From NCBI RefSeq assembly GCF_015100155.1, contig NZ_JACKZA010000008.1:1-64000 (forward strand): a DNA stretch of 64,000 nucleotides, in the 5' to 3' direction. Source of the stretch: Acidithiobacillus sp. HP-2 (GTDB lineage Bacteria > Pseudomonadota > Gammaproteobacteria > Acidithiobacillales > Acidithiobacillaceae). Below, piece by piece: positions 33,397 to 41,529 of the stretch. Numbering within the stretch: the stretch's first letter is position 1; every line of letters begins with the position of its first letter. Below the pieces are notes generated by a model that saw nothing but the letters and a program-made list of their open reading frames with translations, was not told the origin of the DNA and did no database searches. Both the position numbers and the translations under genes were made by a program.

Positions 33397-34089
33397 TTAC
33401 CGGGTAACGGCCTGATGAATCCAGTCTTTGACCTGACGGATTCCCCGTTTTTTGAGATTCTCTGTGGGAATGGGCCGGGTTGGACGGGGCGGCAGATACT
33501 TGTTACTCGGCTGATAATTCAGCTCCGGCATCAGCTCATACCCACCTCTTTCCCGGACAGCGCGACTGACTGGACTCTCCGGATCATCAAAATCACCAAA
33601 CATGCGTGCGTGGGCCGGACAGGTCAAAACACAGGCCGGTTGTCGCTCTTCTTCCGGAATTTCCATGTCATAGATGCGATCCACGCAAAGCGTGCATTTC
33701 TTCATGGTTCCGGAGGCCCTATCCAGTTCCCGGGCTCCGTAAGGACAGGCCCAGGAGCAGTAATTGCAGCCCATGCATTTATTTTGATCCACCAGGACAA
33801 TCCCGTCTTCCGCTCTTTTATAGGAGGCGCCGGTCGGACAAACCGTCACACACTCCGCATTTTCACAATGCATGCAGGACATGGGAAAATTGATGGTTTT
33901 GTTGTGCGGATAATCCCCCAGCTCAAAATGCCGTATGCGGTTGAACCACACCCCGGAAGGTTCCGCGCCATAGGGATGATAGTCGGTCAAAGCGCCCGTG
34001 GTCCCACTGGTGTTCCATTCTTTACAGGCAACCGCGCAGGCATGGCAACCTACGCATGTGTCCAAATCGATAACCAATCCAAGTCTCAT
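33397..34089 (-). CDS. soeB: SoeB-type iron-sulfur subunit
   Basis: A 230-residue ferredoxin-like subunit with four cysteine clusters. The first is CVGCHACAVAC, the second CMHCENAECVTVCP, the third CMGCNYCSWACPYG, and the fourth CTLCVDRI with the later CVLTCP. This is the DmsB/PsrB/SoeB plan of four [4Fe-4S] clusters and fits the family length. No signal peptide is present. It starts 11 bases after soeA with AAGGAGG as ribosome site. It would carry electrons from the molybdenum site to the SoeC anchor. Confidence 0.88.
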   Translation of the reverse strand: MRLGLVIDLDTCVGCHACAVACKEWNTSGTTGALTDYHPYGAEPSGVWFNRIRHFELGDYPHNKTINFPMSCMHCENAECVTVCPTGASYKRAEDGIVLVDQNKCMGCNYCSWACPYGARELDRASGTMKKCTLCVDRIYDMEIPEEERQPACVLTCPAHARMFGDFDDPESPVSRAVRERGGYELMPELNYQPSNKYLPPRPTRPIPTENLKKRGIRQVKDWIHQAVTR

Positions 34090-34100
34090 CCGATGCCTCC

Positions 34101-36974
34101 TTAAGATTTCAGGTTGACGGGCGGGTGCGTGTGGTACCGCAAGCGGTCCACTGGTCGCGGCTCATCCGGTAATGGCTTGATGGTGGGGAAGGTCGGCCAG
34201 GTGCCTTCTTCGCCAGGGGCGGCCGGATAAATGCGCACCCGTAAATCATACCAGGCCGCCTGACCGGTGATCGGATCCGAGTTGGTCAAACGCCTTTCCC
34301 CCGTCTTCTCCGGCAAGAGCTCTGAGATCAGATGGTTCATCAAGAATCCGCGCGTGGCTTCCGGGGCATCGGGCGAGAGTGCCCAGGCCCCGGACTGTTT
34401 GCCAATGGCATTCCAGGTCCATACCGTGTCTTCCTGACAGCCTTCGATCAGTTTGACCTGAACCCGAATTTTACCATTATGGCTCTCCACCCATACCCAA
34501 CTTTTATCCGCAATGCCGAGATGCTCGCCACGCTGGCGATTCATATACAGAAAATTCTGCGCAATGATTTGCCGCAACCAGGCATTCTGGCTATCCCAGG
34601 AATGGTACATCATCATGGGCCGTTGATTGACCGCGAAGAAGGGATATTCTTCCGCACTGACCCGTTGTTGTTCCAGGGGTTCGTACCAGAAAGGCAGCGG
34701 ATCAAAATATTTGGCCAGCCGCTCCCGGTCTGCGGGCTGTGTGGGCCGAGGTCCGTCATAAACCCCTTCTCCGGCCAGGCGGAAACGTTGCAAGGGTTCC
34801 GAATAAATCTCGATAAACATCGGCTCGGCCTTCGGAATGTAGGCTGCTTCCACCGCAAAATCCAGGTAGGCCTGATTGACGAACCGGAAATACCGGATAT
34901 TCAGGGGCAGATGGTGTTGAAAAAAGCTTTGGTGATCGATGTAAGCTTCCCACTGACGCGGGTTGGGTTCCCCGCGCAGATGCTGATCCCCATTTTTGCC
35001 CCGCCAGCCGGAAAGAAAGCCTATGCCGGGCTCTTTCTGGTAATTGACAATGAAATCCTTGTAATCCTGGTAGCGCTTTTCGCCGTTTTCGTGCACAAAG
35101 GCGGGAAACTGGAGTCTTCCCGCAAGATCCACCAGCACTTCCTGCCAGGCGCGCACATCACGATTCGTTTTGAGGATGGGGTGGCGAATCGAATCGCATA
35201 CGGCATCGGTCTCAGAAATCGGACGATCCAGCATGGACAAGGTATCGTAACGTTCCAGATAGGTGGTATCGGGCAAAATCAGATCGGCAAAATTGACCAT
35301 TTCCGAATGATAGGCGTCCGACACCACGATAAACGGGATGCGATACTCGCCATCCTCTGAATCCTTTGCCACTAACATCTTCTGGATTTCTGCAGTGTTC
35401 ATGCTGCTGTTCCAGGCCATATTGGCCATAAACAAAATCAGCGTATCAATACGGTAAGGATCATAGTTGTGGGCATTGGTAATCACCATATGCAGCAAGC
35501 CCTGAATGGAAAGGGGCGTTTCCCAGGAGAATGCCTTGTCAATCCGTTTGGGATTCCCTTGCTCATCAATCACCAGATCTTCAGGTCCGGTCGGGTAGCC
35601 CAGGGGAGATGAGGAAAGCGGCTGGTTGGGCGCGCTGTGTTGCGCCGGCTTGACGGGCGGTGGCACCGGCTTCGGATAGGGCGGCTTCGCGCAAAAACCG
35701 CCGGGACAATCAATGGTGCCGAGCAGAATTTGCAGCAGATGAATGGCACGGGCCGACTGAAACCCGTTGGAATGCGCAGAAACCCCGCGCATGGCATACA
35801 TGGAGACCGGACGGCCGATGAACTTGTCGTGTTTCCGCCCCGTCCAATCCGTCCATTCACAGGCTATTTCAATGGTTTCTTCAAAAGCCACCTGGGCCAT
35901 CTCCAGGGCGAGACGTTCAATGGTTTCCGCCGGCACGCCGGTGATTTTACTTACCTGTTCCGGGGCATAGGATGCATCCAGATACTTTTCGATCATCAGG
36001 GACATCACGGTACGCACGGTGCGTCCGGCCGGGGTAATATGCTTATCCAGCAACGACAGGGAGGGATTGGAGCCCGCTTCCATGCCATCGGCGAAATTCT
36101 GGGTACACATATCCCACACTTGTGGATGACCGGCAGCATTGCGCCAAAACAGGCCATGATCACTGCTTCCCGGTGCATCAATAATCAGAAAAGGCGCATT
36201 GGTGTAGCGGATCAGAAAATCCCAGTCGAAGAGTTCTCTTTCCAGCAGGACATGGACCATGGATAAGGCCAATAGCCCATCGGTTCCCGGTTTGATGGCC
36301 ACCCACTCGTCGGCGATCGCCTGATAGCCTGTGCGTGCGGGGTTGATGGCCACAAATTTGGCGCCTCTGCGCTTGAGCTTCTCCAAGGCAATTTTAATGG
36401 GATTGGAGGCATGATCTTCGGCGACACCCCAGAGCATGAAATACTTGGTACGATCCCAGTCGGGATCGCCAAATTCCCAGAAGGCGAAGGGCATCATGTA
36501 GAGCCCGCCGGCGGCCATATTGACCGAACAAAATCCCCCATGCGCAGCCCAGTTCAGCGTGCCAAACTGCTGCGCCCACAAGCCTGTTAGTGCCTGCATT
36601 TGATCGCGACCGGTAAAAAAAGCCAGCTTGTCCGGATTGGTGGAACGGATATTCTGAAGACGCGCCGTCAACATATCCAAGGCCTTTTCCCAGGAGATGG
36701 GGACGAACTCCCCTGCACCCCGGGCCGTTCCCGGCTTGCGCAGCAACGGCTGGCGAAGTTTCCCCGGGGAATTCTGCTTCATGATGCCGGCGGAGCCCTT
36801 GGCACAGAGCACTCCCTGATTGGTGGGATGATTACGATTCCCCTGGATGAAGCGGACGTTGTCATTTTCGATCGTCACTTTAATGCCACAACGACAGGCA
36901 CACATATAACAGGTGGAATACTCGATCCGCTGATTTTTATGGTCTTCAAAGACCGTCACTTGATCTGTCATCAT
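34101..36974 (-). CDS. soeA: SoeA-type molybdopterin sulfite dehydrogenase, catalytic subunit
   Basis: A 957-residue enzyme of the DMSO-reductase superfamily. The N-terminal [4Fe-4S] motif has Cys22, Cys25, Cys29 and Cys57 (TCYMCACRCGIKV, then GVLCAKG). The molybdenum ligand is probably the cysteine in HGGFCSVNMAAGG. FVAINPARTGYQAIADEWV and ALRGVSAHSNG-like sequence (read YAMRGVSAHSNG) mark the cofactor domains, and the C-terminal domain has WSLNA-like WTWNAIGKQSG. No Tat signal precedes it, so it acts in the cytoplasm like SoeA of phototrophic sulfur bacteria, oxidising sulfite to sulfate. Polysulfide or thiosulfate reductase relatives are the alternative, but those usually carry a Tat signal. 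Confidence 0.82.
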   Translation of the reverse strand: MMTDQVTVFEDHKNQRIEYSTCYMCACRCGIKVTIENDNVRFIQGNRNHPTNQGVLCAKGSAGIMKQNSPGKLRQPLLRKPGTARGAGEFVPISWEKALDMLTARLQNIRSTNPDKLAFFTGRDQMQALTGLWAQQFGTLNWAAHGGFCSVNMAAGGLYMMPFAFWEFGDPDWDRTKYFMLWGVAEDHASNPIKIALEKLKRRGAKFVAINPARTGYQAIADEWVAIKPGTDGLLALSMVHVLLERELFDWDFLIRYTNAPFLIIDAPGSSDHGLFWRNAAGHPQVWDMCTQNFADGMEAGSNPSLSLLDKHITPAGRTVRTVMSLMIEKYLDASYAPEQVSKITGVPAETIERLALEMAQVAFEETIEIACEWTDWTGRKHDKFIGRPVSMYAMRGVSAHSNGFQSARAIHLLQILLGTIDCPGGFCAKPPYPKPVPPPVKPAQHSAPNQPLSSSPLGYPTGPEDLVIDEQGNPKRIDKAFSWETPLSIQGLLHMVITNAHNYDPYRIDTLILFMANMAWNSSMNTAEIQKMLVAKDSEDGEYRIPFIVVSDAYHSEMVNFADLILPDTTYLERYDTLSMLDRPISETDAVCDSIRHPILKTNRDVRAWQEVLVDLAGRLQFPAFVHENGEKRYQDYKDFIVNYQKEPGIGFLSGWRGKNGDQHLRGEPNPRQWEAYIDHQSFFQHHLPLNIRYFRFVNQAYLDFAVEAAYIPKAEPMFIEIYSEPLQRFRLAGEGVYDGPRPTQPADRERLAKYFDPLPFWYEPLEQQRVSAEEYPFFAVNQRPMMMYHSWDSQNAWLRQIIAQNFLYMNRQRGEHLGIADKSWVWVESHNGKIRVQVKLIEGCQEDTVWTWNAIGKQSGAWALSPDAPEATRGFLMNHLISELLPEKTGERRLTNSDPITGQAAWYDLRVRIYPAAPGEEGTWPTFPTIKPLPDEPRPVDRLRYHTHPPVNLKS

Positions 36975-37068
36975 CCTTTACCTCTCGCCATCATTGAAGT
37001 TCACCATAATAGAGTCCTGCCGCCTTTACCAATGCAGGTTTTGGATGTTGATATTCATGCAGAGAATA

Positions 37069-37491
37069 TCAGTGCGTTTGCACCTTCTGTTCCGAGCGCT
37101 CGCCGCGTTCTTCCTGCACATAGGCCTGATAATGCTGAAGCTTGCCCAGATAGCGTTGCAATCCGATTCCCCAAATTACCAAACCGGTGGCCAGGCTGAC
37201 GTATCCCAGTGCCGCCCACAGTTGCGGTCCAAAAAAGCGGATAAAGGTCAGGCCCGCCAGAATCAGCGTCAACGCCGTGCGGGTGTAGGACAAAAGTGTC
37301 CGTTCGTTCGCCAGAATCGTCCGATCCACGGCAAGCCAGTCCCGTAGAATGAAATCCCGCGATAAAAATTTCTCATAAGGTAACAACGCATCTCCTTTTG
37401 CCGAAAGAACATCCACAATCATGCACAAGCCATCTAAACCCGCCCAATCAGGACTGTCAAAGTTTCCAGTCGATTTTAAGCGTTGGAGCAT
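37069..37491 (-). CDS. DUF202-family membrane protein (copy 1)
   Basis: A 140-residue membrane protein. A soluble N terminus is followed by the signature LRDWLAVDRTILANERTLLS with YTRTALTLILAGLTFIRF, then AALGYVSLATGLVIWGIGLQ and a charged end. This is the clearest of the three DUF202 copies. The start at 37491 gives a longer N terminus than usual, and an in-frame ATG near MIVDVLSAKG is an alternative. It is the first gene of the soe cluster, 94 bases upstream of soeA. The function of the family is unknown. Confidence 0.8.
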   Translation of the reverse strand: MLQRLKSTGNFDSPDWAGLDGLCMIVDVLSAKGDALLPYEKFLSRDFILRDWLAVDRTILANERTLLSYTRTALTLILAGLTFIRFFGPQLWAALGYVSLATGLVIWGIGLQRYLGKLQHYQAYVQEERGERSEQKVQTH

Positions 37492-37732
37492 TTATTCCCA
37501 CCTGACCGGACAATTTTACTGCCCATTGGAAACGTCGGAATACCAATAACTCATTGTAGAAAAACCCATCAGCCTTTACCCATGCAGATTTTAGATGTCA
37601 TTATTCGCATATGGAATATCACAAAGACGTTCTATTCTTTGGCCATCTCGCGATAGGTATCTCACATAACGGCTTCCAGACATTTCAAAGCGCTTCGCAG
37701 CCCGCCCCGGAATGATCGCGCCCAGGAAAATG

Positions 37733-37999
37733 TCAAGACGCTTTGTGGTGCGGTTTTGTTGTTGTAGTGCTCTCTTTTGAAGATCCCGATGCTTTTGAGC
37801 CCGCATCTTTCGGAGTCACCGATTTCTTTTCAATCGATCTGCCCTTTTTGTATGGCTGAGCCGGCTGACAATGCCCGCAGTCATTCTGCTTTTGATAAGC
37901 AGTCGGAAAAGGAACACCCGTATGGGTAATAATATCTGCGTACGAGAAATTACCAAAAAGAATAGTAATAACAGCTAACGCTACCGAACTTTTTTTCAT
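37733..37999 (-). CDS. Small secreted protein with a CxxC pair, hypothetical
   Basis: An 88-residue exported protein. It has a clear signal peptide (MKKSSVALAVITILFGNFSY, cleaved after FSYA), a short segment with CGHCQPAQPY holding a CxxC pair, and a tail rich in lysine, serine and threonine (KASGSSKESTTTTKPHH). The ATG at 37999 with GAGGGAG upstream is preferred to longer frames. No family is recognised. The CxxC may bind metal or be redox-active in the periplasm. It precedes the DUF202-soe cluster on the same strand. Confidence 0.65.
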   Translation of the reverse strand: MKKSSVALAVITILFGNFSYADIITHTGVPFPTAYQKQNDCGHCQPAQPYKKGRSIEKKSVTPKDAGSKASGSSKESTTTTKPHHKAS

Positions 38000-38082
38000 G
38001 ATCAACTCCCTCATCGTCGACATAACAAGCGCCGCACATCTGACTTCCACGTCCAACAGACGCTTATACAACCATTTACAAA

Positions 38083-38397
38083 CTAAATACTCTGCGTCAG
38101 AGCGTGGGTTAACACGCCAATAACCGCAACAACAAACAGGCCTATGAGAACGATGCCGGCGCCGGTAATGGGCGCCGCGTAGAAATGTAGACCGATCCAG
38201 ACCCAGGAATGGGCATACCGCAAAGCCAATGCACCCAATATGCCCAGAATCAATAAGATGAAAAGAACATGATACCAGACACACCAACATAAAAACCCAC
38301 GCCATCCGGCACGAGACATATCGCGCTGCGCCGATATCGGTTCGGATTCCTTCCGCACGCCCTGAAAGGTTTCATGTGGTTTTTGTCCGGCACACAT
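38083..38397 (-). CDS. Small inner-membrane protein, hypothetical
   Basis: A 104-residue protein with a soluble N terminus and two or three predicted membrane helices (VWYHVLFILLILGILGALAL and AGIVLIGLFVVAVIGVL). Two cysteines lie at the start of the first helix (FLCWCVWYH). The start is the ATG at 38397, at the edge of a long gene-free stretch. No family is recognised. It is the most upstream gene of the minus-strand series that runs to 20 kb and may share a transcript with the small secreted protein. Confidence 0.6.
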   Translation of the reverse strand: MCAGQKPHETFQGVRKESEPISAQRDMSRAGWRGFLCWCVWYHVLFILLILGILGALALRYAHSWVWIGLHFYAAPITGAGIVLIGLFVVAVIGVLTHALTQSI

Positions 38398-38619
38398 TGC
38401 GTTTCCTCACATCTCCCTTTACTCCGTACGTTTATAAGCCCTGTCAGCGCAACAGGCCAATGATAAGATCGAATCCTGTTATTCCTATCAAGAATAATGC
38501 TTTATCGCGATTTTGCGTGCGCATCGATCAACGTCAATAATACCGGCATCAGTAACGCAAAAGACACAGCGGGATCGTTTGGGTGAAAACAGGCTACAGA
38601 GAGAGGGATAAACTGTAAG

Positions 38620-38668
38620 CGGCACACGGCACACGGCACACGGCACACGGCACACGGCACACGGCACT
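38620..38668. repeat. Tandem repeat, seven units of CGGCACA
   Basis: Six perfect CGGCACA units run head to tail from 38620 to 38661, and a seventh (CGGCACT) ends at 38668. The unit is not a multiple of three bases and lies outside any gene. It is a simple-sequence array likely to vary in copy number by slippage. Confidence 0.9.
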
Positions 38669-38902
38669 ACGAGCTAACGCTGCTAATTAGCGTCATTTGT
38701 TTGCCATCTGTTAGCATCAGGTAGTTACCATCTCATATCGTGGAGTATGAATCATTAGTTTGTTGAAATATTAAGTGTATTAGCTAAATGCTGAGGCCCT
38801 CAATGGCGAACCATCCAAACCCTGATTTCTGCTGAAAGCTGGCTGATCACCAGCGATCCTTGACACTGGATGAAACTGTTCCACCTTCTTTTTGTAGATT
38901 TG

Positions 38903-38987
38903 TGCTAGAATTATTCACTGATCTGCTGCGCAATGCGACAGGTTGTTTTGCGATTTATTCTGCCGGGGCTTAACCCGGCACTTTTTT
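38903..38987 (+). ncRNA. Candidate small RNA with its own promoter and terminator
   Basis: An extended -10 box TGCTAGAAT (38903-38911) is followed about 50 bases later by a strong terminator: TGCCGGG (38961-38967), loop GCTTAA, CCCGGCA (38974-38980) and then CTTTTTTC. A TTGACA lies further upstream at 38860 but is not at ideal spacing. No gene lies between, so a transcript of about 70 bases is predicted. The signals are seen directly. The RNA is inferred. Confidence 0.35.
38961..38987 (+). terminator. Rho-independent terminator
   Basis: A 7-bp GC-rich stem (TGCCGGG / CCCGGCA) with a 6-base loop is followed by CTTTTTTC on the plus strand. It closes the candidate small RNA, and no plus-strand gene lies upstream. 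Confidence 0.8.
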
Positions 38988-39080
38988 CATAAGCATATTG
39001 ATCTTTCAGATATAATTCTTGTCGTTTTTAGTCATGGCAAGTTCTCATGTCTGGCTACAGGCCCAAGCAGAGCATAGCAA

Positions 39081-39240
39081 TGACCGCCCGTCGTCCGCAT
39101 TTAAAAGCGGCTAGCGGTCAAAACTCAATCTCCTCTTGCTTGCATCCGGTACCGAAGCGACCTAGGATTATCGGCGAATCTGATTTTTCATGGTCAGACT
39201 CCTCCTCACGGGCTAGGCACTGTTGTCTGGCCCGTGCTTT
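39081..39240 (+). promoter_or_regulatory. Structured leader upstream of the porin
   Basis: Two stem-loops lie between a TATAAT (39011-39016) and the porin ATG. The first has TGACCGC (39081-39087) with GCGGTCA (39114-39120) and an inner stem CCGC/GCGG. The second is CACGGGC (39207-39213) with GCCCGTG (39230-39236), followed by CTTTTTC. The second looks like a terminator placed before the gene, so attenuation or a small RNA is possible. The leader would be about 370 bases. Confidence 0.45.
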
Positions 39241-39386
39241 TTCTAGTTTCGCTAGGCATTCCGTTATTATGCCTTGCGATTTCCTGATATTGTTGTATGC
39301 TTTCCACATGAGGTAGGCAAAAAATACACACGCCCGCATTTTTGGGGCGGTGCCAAGCCTCTAACTTGTTTCAGGAGGAGTATCAA

Positions 39387-40676
39387 ATGAAAAAGAATTT
39401 AATTGCTTTGGCAGTAGCAGCGGCTTTTGTAGTCCCCGGTATGGCTTTTGCGTCTACGAACGGCGTGTTCGCGCCCGCAAATAACAATGATGATACTGGC
39501 CCCATTCTGTATGGTTACGCTCAGATCACTGGTGCCCAGCAGTGGGGAACATCAACGAACGGATCCGCCTCAGGATCGAATGGTTTGGTTTTCGGCGCCA
39601 ATCGAATTCGCTTGGGCGTCAAGGGTGAAGCAGTTCCTGGTGTGACGTACAACATTGAAGCGGGCTGGGATAATGCTGCGATCACTGGCAACACTTATTA
39701 TCCTGGCGGCAATATGTTGAATGACGGCCTCGGTAATAGCGGCAATGCCTCAATCATCAACGCTTGGTTGAATTATGCTCCTGTACCTTTTGCTCAACTG
39801 GAAGTTGGTAAGTTCAAACTGCCTGTGGGTAATGAATATGTGAGTAGGGCAGGTAATGAGTTGCCTTTCGTATTCCGTAGCATGGCTCAGTCCTTACTCC
39901 CGGGTCGGTCTGCCGGCGCTATGATCCATGCCAATGACGTGATGGGAACAGGTGTAAGCTACGCAGCAGGTTTGGCTGATGACACATCCCTAGATGCTTA
40001 TAACGCTTATAATTGGACTGCAAACGGCTCCATGCCGTTCGGAAGCGGCCAGGGCGGTTACTTGAATGGCAGCGGTAATTACATCGCCTTTGCCCGTTTG
40101 GGTTATGACTTCATGGGGCCGTTGCTGAAGGCTGAGTTGAGCGGATCGCGCATGAGTCTTGGCTCTACACCCAACGGAAGCCCTATCCCACCCGACGGTT
40201 TGTCGCGCACAGCCATTTACACTTGGAACGTCGGCGTGCATGGCGGCTTGATGGGTATTCACTATGTGGCTTCTTATACCAACATGACCTCCGGGCGTAG
40301 TTTTGGTGTGAACGGTTACAATAACAACGGTATGCTGGCTACTGACTGGAACGTAGGTTTAGGTGTAAACCTGCATCAGATGACGCTAACGCCATCATGG
40401 TTAGATATTGAACCTGCGGTACGCTTCGATTCCTTCAGTATCAATAACCACACTGGATACGATGCGAAGATCGACAACACGACGGTTGGATTGAACTATT
40501 TCGTCAACCCAAACAACCAACACGCTGCAGAAATACAGTTGAATTACATCATCCCAACTGCACGTCAAGGTAAGTTCGGAACAGGAACAATGGGAGGTGT
40601 ATTCGGCGCCAATGATGCTCCTATCAACGGCATGGCCTACAATACACTGATGTTGCAGTTCCAGGCTGGATTCTGA
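39387..40676 (+). CDS. Outer-membrane porin (OprP/OprO-like beta-barrel)
   Basis: A 429-residue exported barrel. The signal peptide is MKKNLIALAVAAAFVVPGMA followed by FAS. Short alternating strands follow, for example ILYGYAQITGAQQWG and IRLGVKGEAVPGVTYNIEAG, then AWLNYAPVPFAQLEVGKFKL with the SRAGNELPFVFRSMAQSLLP segment of phosphate-selective-type porins. The protein ends in an aromatic residue (MLQFQAGF), as outer-membrane porins do. ATG 39387 has AGGAGG at ideal spacing. The longer frame upstream is ruled out. A leader with possible attenuator precedes it and a terminator follows, so it is a single-gene unit. The substrate is not determined. Confidence 0.85.
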   Translation: MKKNLIALAVAAAFVVPGMAFASTNGVFAPANNNDDTGPILYGYAQITGAQQWGTSTNGSASGSNGLVFGANRIRLGVKGEAVPGVTYNIEAGWDNAAITGNTYYPGGNMLNDGLGNSGNASIINAWLNYAPVPFAQLEVGKFKLPVGNEYVSRAGNELPFVFRSMAQSLLPGRSAGAMIHANDVMGTGVSYAAGLADDTSLDAYNAYNWTANGSMPFGSGQGGYLNGSGNYIAFARLGYDFMGPLLKAELSGSRMSLGSTPNGSPIPPDGLSRTAIYTWNVGVHGGLMGIHYVASYTNMTSGRSFGVNGYNNNGMLATDWNVGLGVNLHQMTLTPSWLDIEPAVRFDSFSINNHTGYDAKIDNTTVGLNYFVNPNNQHAAEIQLNYIIPTARQGKFGTGTMGGVFGANDAPINGMAYNTLMLQFQAGF

Positions 40677-40696
40677 TTAGTTAATCAGCAAAAAAT

Positions 40697-40728
40697 GGGT
40701 CGCCGCCGCAATGACAGCGGCCCGTTTT
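40697..40728 (+). terminator. Terminator after the porin gene
   Basis: An imperfect stem GGG-TCG-CCGC with GCGG-CCC (40697-40706 and 40717-40723) is followed by GTTTTAA, 20 bases after the porin stop. Confidence 0.6.
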
Positions 40729-40739
40729 AATTGATCGGC

Positions 40740-41309
40740 ATGCCATACAAAAAACAAAGCGCAAACGAAGATGAGCAGTTTCGATTGGCTGCAAAGGCTA
40801 TTATTGTCCTACGTAGCGAAAAGCTGTCCAGCATAGCGAAAGCTCTGCAACTTGATCCCGGCGGACTCTCAGGATGGTTGGGAGGCACTCCAAACAGGCT
40901 GTCTTTAGAAAAAAAAGAGATCCTTTCAAATTATTTAGGGCTGGAATATACACATATAAAGCCTGGCATTGTACATTTTTGGAACACAAACATAGAAGAT
41001 TTGAGCGAACTTGCTCCAGTAGTTATAAACAAAGACCTTCTAAAGAAAATAATAATAACCCCAATACTGGCAGACACAATCACTATTGGGTGTGTTTATC
41101 ACTCGAAAGTAGGAGATGTTACGTTAGTTATTTTATGTAGACCTCAAAACAAGGCTTTTCAAATACCTATTTTATCCCCAGAAATAACCGGATGGGGAAA
41201 TCTATCTCAACCTGTTGAAATAAAAAAATGCATGTTTGAATCATGGTGGAAAGAAAAGAATATATCTCCAGAGTATATCTGGACACAAATTCACGATGGC
41301 ATAAAATAA
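40740..41309 (+). CDS. AT-rich orphan protein with N-terminal helix-turn-helix
   Basis: A 189-residue protein with no recognised family. Its N-terminal part (EDEQFRLAAKAIIVLRSEKL, then SSIAKALQLDPGGLSGWLGG) looks like a helix-turn-helix. The rest has short strands and a C-terminal segment rich in tryptophan (ESWWKEKNISPEYIWTQIHD). The ATG at 40740 is used, and a TTG at 40731 is an alternative. Base composition is much more AT-rich than both neighbours, which suggests recent transfer. It stands alone between the porin terminator and an IS110-family element. A role as phage- or defence-associated regulator is possible but unsupported. Confidence 0.6.
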   Translation: MPYKKQSANEDEQFRLAAKAIIVLRSEKLSSIAKALQLDPGGLSGWLGGTPNRLSLEKKEILSNYLGLEYTHIKPGIVHFWNTNIEDLSELAPVVINKDLLKKIIITPILADTITIGCVYHSKVGDVTLVILCRPQNKAFQIPILSPEITGWGNLSQPVEIKKCMFESWWKEKNISPEYIWTQIHDGIK

Positions 41310-41529
41310 AGACCAAATCTTATGAGAGGTTGCCTGATAAATTATGTAAAAAAGACAATCAGTTGCAGTTAATGTGAGCACGGCTCTTTCGATTGCAAGC
41401 CGCTACACATAGGTCCCGCAGTGTTTCAGTTGCAGCAAAAACACTGGAGGCCCTTACTGTGAAAGAGATGGGATTACGGGCACAGAAGTCCCTGGCCTGT
41501 GAGGACCATTTGACGGGATCTGAAAGCGG

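Larger units (their letters stand above)
38398..39386. other. Long intergenic region between divergent genes
   Basis: Almost 1 kb without a convincing gene. It holds a 7-bp tandem repeat (38620-38668), a promoter-terminator pair that could specify a small RNA (38903-38987), a TATAAT at 39011-39016, and a structured leader before the porin. Frames at 39047 (plus) and 39118-39339 (minus) have no ribosome site and no family pattern. Confidence 0.55.

Noticed and set aside
33379-34104. A 241-codon plus-strand open frame
   Set aside because: It is antisense to soeB, whose cysteine clusters are unmistakable.
34332-35360. A 342-codon plus-strand open frame
   Set aside because: It is antisense to soeA and is a by-product of its codon use.
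38620-38668. CGGCACA array considered as a CRISPR
   Set aside because: The units are 7 bp and contiguous, with no spacers and no cas genes nearby.
39118-39339. A 73-codon minus-strand frame upstream of the porin
   Set aside because: No ribosome site and no recognisable family. It overlaps the structured leader of the porin.
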